A stretch of 9,044 nt of DNA. Origin: Pseudomonadota bacterium. GTDB lineage: Bacteria; Pseudomonadota; Gammaproteobacteria; Burkholderiales; Burkholderiaceae_D. Of this stretch, positions 7,250 through 9,044 are shown piece after piece. The position numbers and the translations under genes were made by a program. Position 1 is the stretch's first letter. Each line of letters begins with the position of its first letter. The notes beneath the pieces were generated by a model. The model was not told the DNA's origin, searched no databases, and saw only the letters and a list, made by a program, of their open reading frames with translations. The stretch lies in the NCBI GenBank assembly GCA_018241865.1, contig JAFECY010000284.1, forward strand, positions 1-9,044. Direction: 5' to 3'.

Positions 7250-7758
7250 TATTCGCTCTTTTGCTGTTGCAAGCTCAGCGTGACATTGACCGAATCGGCT
7301 TGCGGCAATACCGTCACGTTGGCATCGAGCACCGTCACGCGCGCCGACTTCTGCACTTCATCCAGCCAAGCAACCACGCCAGCAAAAGAAACCGCAGACA
7401 GTTGTATCTTAGCAAGATTCCCCGTCACTGCGACGTTTTGCGCCTTCAGGCCTTTACTCGCCATGCTCGCGTCGAGCCCTTCTTTCGTCATTTCCGGCGC
7501 CGGCGGCGCGGCATTATTCGCCAACGCCCCTGCCTCGCCGGCCATGGCTTGCATGTCGGCGGCTTGCTGACGCAGCGTCGGTAAATTTTTCTGTAACTTG
7601 GCGCGGCCACTATAGGCGGGGTCGATCAGCACGGCATACACCAGCGCAAGCAAGGCGACGACGCCAGCCAGCGCGATCTGTTTGCGTTCGCGTTCATTGC
7701 GCTCGCCCCAAAAAGCGGTGAGCGCGTCGCGAGTTTGCGAAACGAAAGTGTCGGCCAT
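7249..7758 (-). CDS. gspM: GspM, type II secretion inner-membrane protein
   Basis: GspM is a small bitopic inner-membrane protein that pairs with GspL and stabilises it in the platform. The 169 residues show the family layout: a charged cytoplasmic N-terminus with FWGERNERERKQ (16-27), where the W..R..RER pattern before the membrane is typical, then one membrane segment (about 28-47). A coiled-coil-prone stretch follows (about 52-80) and then a periplasmic ferredoxin-like domain (about 90-165, strands KIQLSAVSF and VNVTLSLQQ). Length is usual for the family. The ATG overlaps the gspL stop by one base (TAATG), with a strong Shine-Dalgarno sequence inside gspL. The stop (TAG) overlaps the GTG of gspN by one base. 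These overlaps suggest that L, M and N are translated in fixed ratio. Sequence conservation in this family is low, so topology and neighbours carry much of the call. Confidence 0.93.
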   Translation of the reverse strand: MADTFVSQTRDALTAFWGERNERERKQIALAGVVALLALVYAVLIDPAYSGRAKLQKNLPTLRQQAADMQAMAGEAGALANNAAPPAPEMTKEGLDASMASKGLKAQNVAVTGNLAKIQLSAVSFAGVVAWLDEVQKSARVTVLDANVTVLPQADSVNVTLSLQQQKSE

Positions 7759-9008
7759 TATTTTGCACTCCTGATTTGCCAGACGCCGGCTGCAGTCTGA
7801 CTCAGCGTCAAATTGCGCGACGCCAGCGCGGCTTGCATCTGCGAGAAGGATGGTTGGTTTTCCGGTTTCAGTTTCACCGTCAAAGTACGCTCGCTGTAAT
7901 CGAGCCCGGCGACCACGTCGTTGCTCCCCGCGCCCTGCATGACTTCGCCGAATTGCGACACGAGCACTAGGAAATCATCGGGCGCAGCCTGACCCGAATT
8001 GCGCCGCCCCTCGGCAATTTTCATCCGCATTTGCAGCAGCGGATCGCGGATCACCGTTTCCTTCGGATAGACCGCTTTGAACAACTGCGTCATGCCGGCA
8101 TTGAGCACAGCCGCTTCACGCTTCATGCGCAGCCAGTCGATGTTGAGCGCGACGATGTTGACCAGCAAAACCAACGCCGCCAGCGCCAGCGGCCAGCGCC
8201 AAGGCTGCCAGTGCAAACCAGGGCTGGCTGCGCCGCCGAGGCCGCCAGCCAAATCGATGGTGGCTGTTTGCGCACCGTCGATCCAACGCGGCCAATTGTC
8301 GGCAAACACTTGTATGCGGTCATCGAGTTCGGCGGCGACTGCCGCTGCTTGATAAGCCGGCACCCGCGCCTGCGGCACATACAGCGCCAGCGCCGCCTGC
8401 GGCACCAGTGCGCTCAGCGTCTGCAAAGCGTCGGCAGCGGCATCCGTTTCAGGCAGTAGCGACAAGCCCATGCCTTCGTCCGGGCCGGTGCGCACGCTCA
8501 GGTCGATATCGTCACCGCTGTCGTATTCGGCGATGACGGCCGCCGCAGTATCCGCTTGCAAAGGCAGGCAAAGCTGAGCAGGAACAATACCAATACGGCG
8601 CGCACCGAGCGCAATCACTGCATGCGCGATCTGCTCCAGCCACGCGCGTTCAGCCACCGCCACAGTGCGTTCACCGTCCTCCGCCGGACCGGCGACCAAC
8701 AAACAGGCGGCCGGATCGGTCATCACCTGCTCTTCCACCAAATTAGGCAAAGCGGCCTTGAGGCGCGCGACCGACAGCGGCGGCGTCTTGATGCGTAATA
8801 ACGTGACATCGGCGGCGGCGGGAATCAACACGACCCGCTGCGCATTTTTGATGGCGTCGCCAAGATTGGCGAGGGCCGCGCTGCCTTCGCGCTCGACCGC
8901 GCCACTGTCGGTGGCAAGCGCAAACCGGCAAGCGGGCAACGCCTCCGCATCCCTGCCATCGGCGACGATCCGCGACGGCAGGCGAATGCAAAGTCTGCTC
9001 AAACGCAT
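7758..9008 (-). CDS. gspL: GspL, type II secretion inner-membrane platform protein
   Basis: GspL anchors the ATPase GspE to the inner membrane and pairs with GspM. At 416 residues it fits the family. The cytoplasmic actin-like half (about 1-255) includes VVLIPAAADVTLLRIKTPP (59-77), a typical segment, and PNLVEEQVMTDP (88-99), matching the conserved LxEEQxxxD-like pattern, and ends in IDLAGGLGG (251-259). One membrane segment lies at about 272-290 (WPLALAALVLLVNIVAL), preceded by Trp/Arg. The periplasmic part (about 295-416) has a helix and a ferredoxin-like domain with DDFLVLVSQFGEVM (344-357) and a closing strand TAAGVWQIR (405-413). The ATG at 9008 is preceded by a purine-rich stretch. The stop codon overlaps the gspM start by one base. 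gspK probably ends just upstream. Confidence 0.95.
   Translation of the reverse strand: MRLSRLCIRLPSRIVADGRDAEALPACRFALATDSGAVEREGSAALANLGDAIKNAQRVVLIPAAADVTLLRIKTPPLSVARLKAALPNLVEEQVMTDPAACLLVAGPAEDGERTVAVAERAWLEQIAHAVIALGARRIGIVPAQLCLPLQADTAAAVIAEYDSGDDIDLSVRTGPDEGMGLSLLPETDAAADALQTLSALVPQAALALYVPQARVPAYQAAAVAAELDDRIQVFADNWPRWIDGAQTATIDLAGGLGGAASPGLHWQPWRWPLALAALVLLVNIVALNIDWLRMKREAAVLNAGMTQLFKAVYPKETVIRDPLLQMRMKIAEGRRNSGQAAPDDFLVLVSQFGEVMQGAGSNDVVAGLDYSERTLTVKLKPENQPSFSQMQAALASRNLTLSQTAAGVWQIRSAK
7768..7772 (-). promoter_or_regulatory. Ribosome binding site of gspM inside gspL
   Basis: On the minus strand AGGAG lies 9 bases before the gspM ATG, within the last codons of gspL. It is the strongest Shine-Dalgarno match in the operon and supports the start at 7758. 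Together with the TAATG overlap it suggests that gspM translation is both independently primed and coupled to gspL. Confidence 0.75.
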
Positions 9009-9020
9009 CTCTCTTTCTTC
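9009..9020 (-). promoter_or_regulatory. Purine-rich ribosome binding region of gspL
   Basis: The 12 bases before the gspL ATG on the minus strand are all purines (GAAGAAAGAGAG). There is no perfect GGAGG core, but such a purine tract can serve as a Shine-Dalgarno sequence. It supports the start at 9008. Confidence 0.5.
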
Positions 9021-9044
9021 TCATTCTCTGTGATGCCAATTTTC
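9021..9044 (-). CDS. gspK: Possible last codons of gspK (cut off by the window edge)
   Basis: One minus-strand frame entering at the right edge reads ENWHHRE and stops with TGA 12 bases before the gspL start. In the usual order gspK precedes gspL, and a 12-base gap matches the 13-base gaps elsewhere in this operon. Seven codons are far too few to recognise the protein, so the call rests on position alone. Of the other two minus-strand frames, one is the gspL frame and the other also runs on into gspL, so neither would end a gene here. Confidence 0.35.
   Translation of the reverse strand, partial: ENWHHRE

Noticed and set aside
1010..9008. Type IV pilus or other PilB/PilC/PilQ-type system instead of T2SS
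   Set aside because: The presence of GspC-, GspL-, GspM- and GspN-type proteins and the N0-N3 architecture of the secretin specify a T2SS; no PilMNOP or PilT-like gene is present.
1..9044. Defence system, mobile element, CRISPR array, integrated phage or RNA gene
   Set aside because: All space is filled by recognised housekeeping and secretion genes plus one small ORF; I saw no terminal inverted repeats, direct repeats, cloverleaf structures or sharp composition change.

Overview
The window reads as an ordinary stretch of chromosome from a Gram-negative bacterium, most likely a betaproteobacterium of the order Burkholderiales (possibly Oxalobacteraceae). This placement is an inference from three things: moderately GC-rich coding sequence, protein sequences that look like the Burkholderiales forms of the Gsp proteins, and a type II secretion gene order of the Burkholderiales kind. 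Nearly every base is coding. I saw no tRNA, rRNA, insertion sequence, CRISPR array, phage gene or sign of recent transfer.

Left part (1 to 1005, plus strand): the C-terminal 60 percent or so of HslU, the unfoldase ATPase of the HslUV protease. Two bases after it comes a small, very basic ORF of 68 codons that I do not recognise.

The rest (1010 to 9044, minus strand) is one tightly packed general secretion (type II secretion, T2SS) operon, transcribed right to left. A possible last few codons of gspK at the right edge are followed by gspL, gspM, gspN, gspD, gspE, gspF and gspC. Together they encode the inner-membrane assembly platform (GspL, GspM, GspF, GspC), the cytoplasmic assembly ATPase (GspE), the outer-membrane secretin (GspD) and the accessory protein GspN. 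The pseudopilins G, H, I, J and K are not in the window and probably lie just upstream, beyond base 9044. The machine would export folded periplasmic proteins across the outer membrane: GspE powers pseudopilus growth through GspL, GspM and GspF, and GspC links the platform to the GspD channel.

The first four genes (L, M, N, D) overlap by 1 to 4 bases at each junction. The last four (D, E, F, C) are separated by 13 to 29 bases. The gsp operon and the hslU unit run tail to tail with only 4 bases between their stop codons and no visible terminator.

I found no previously undescribed system. The points most worth a second look are the unrecognised basic ORF after hslU, the terminator-free convergent ends, the rearranged gene order with gspC last, a short GspC without a PDZ domain, and a compact zinc-binding motif in GspE.
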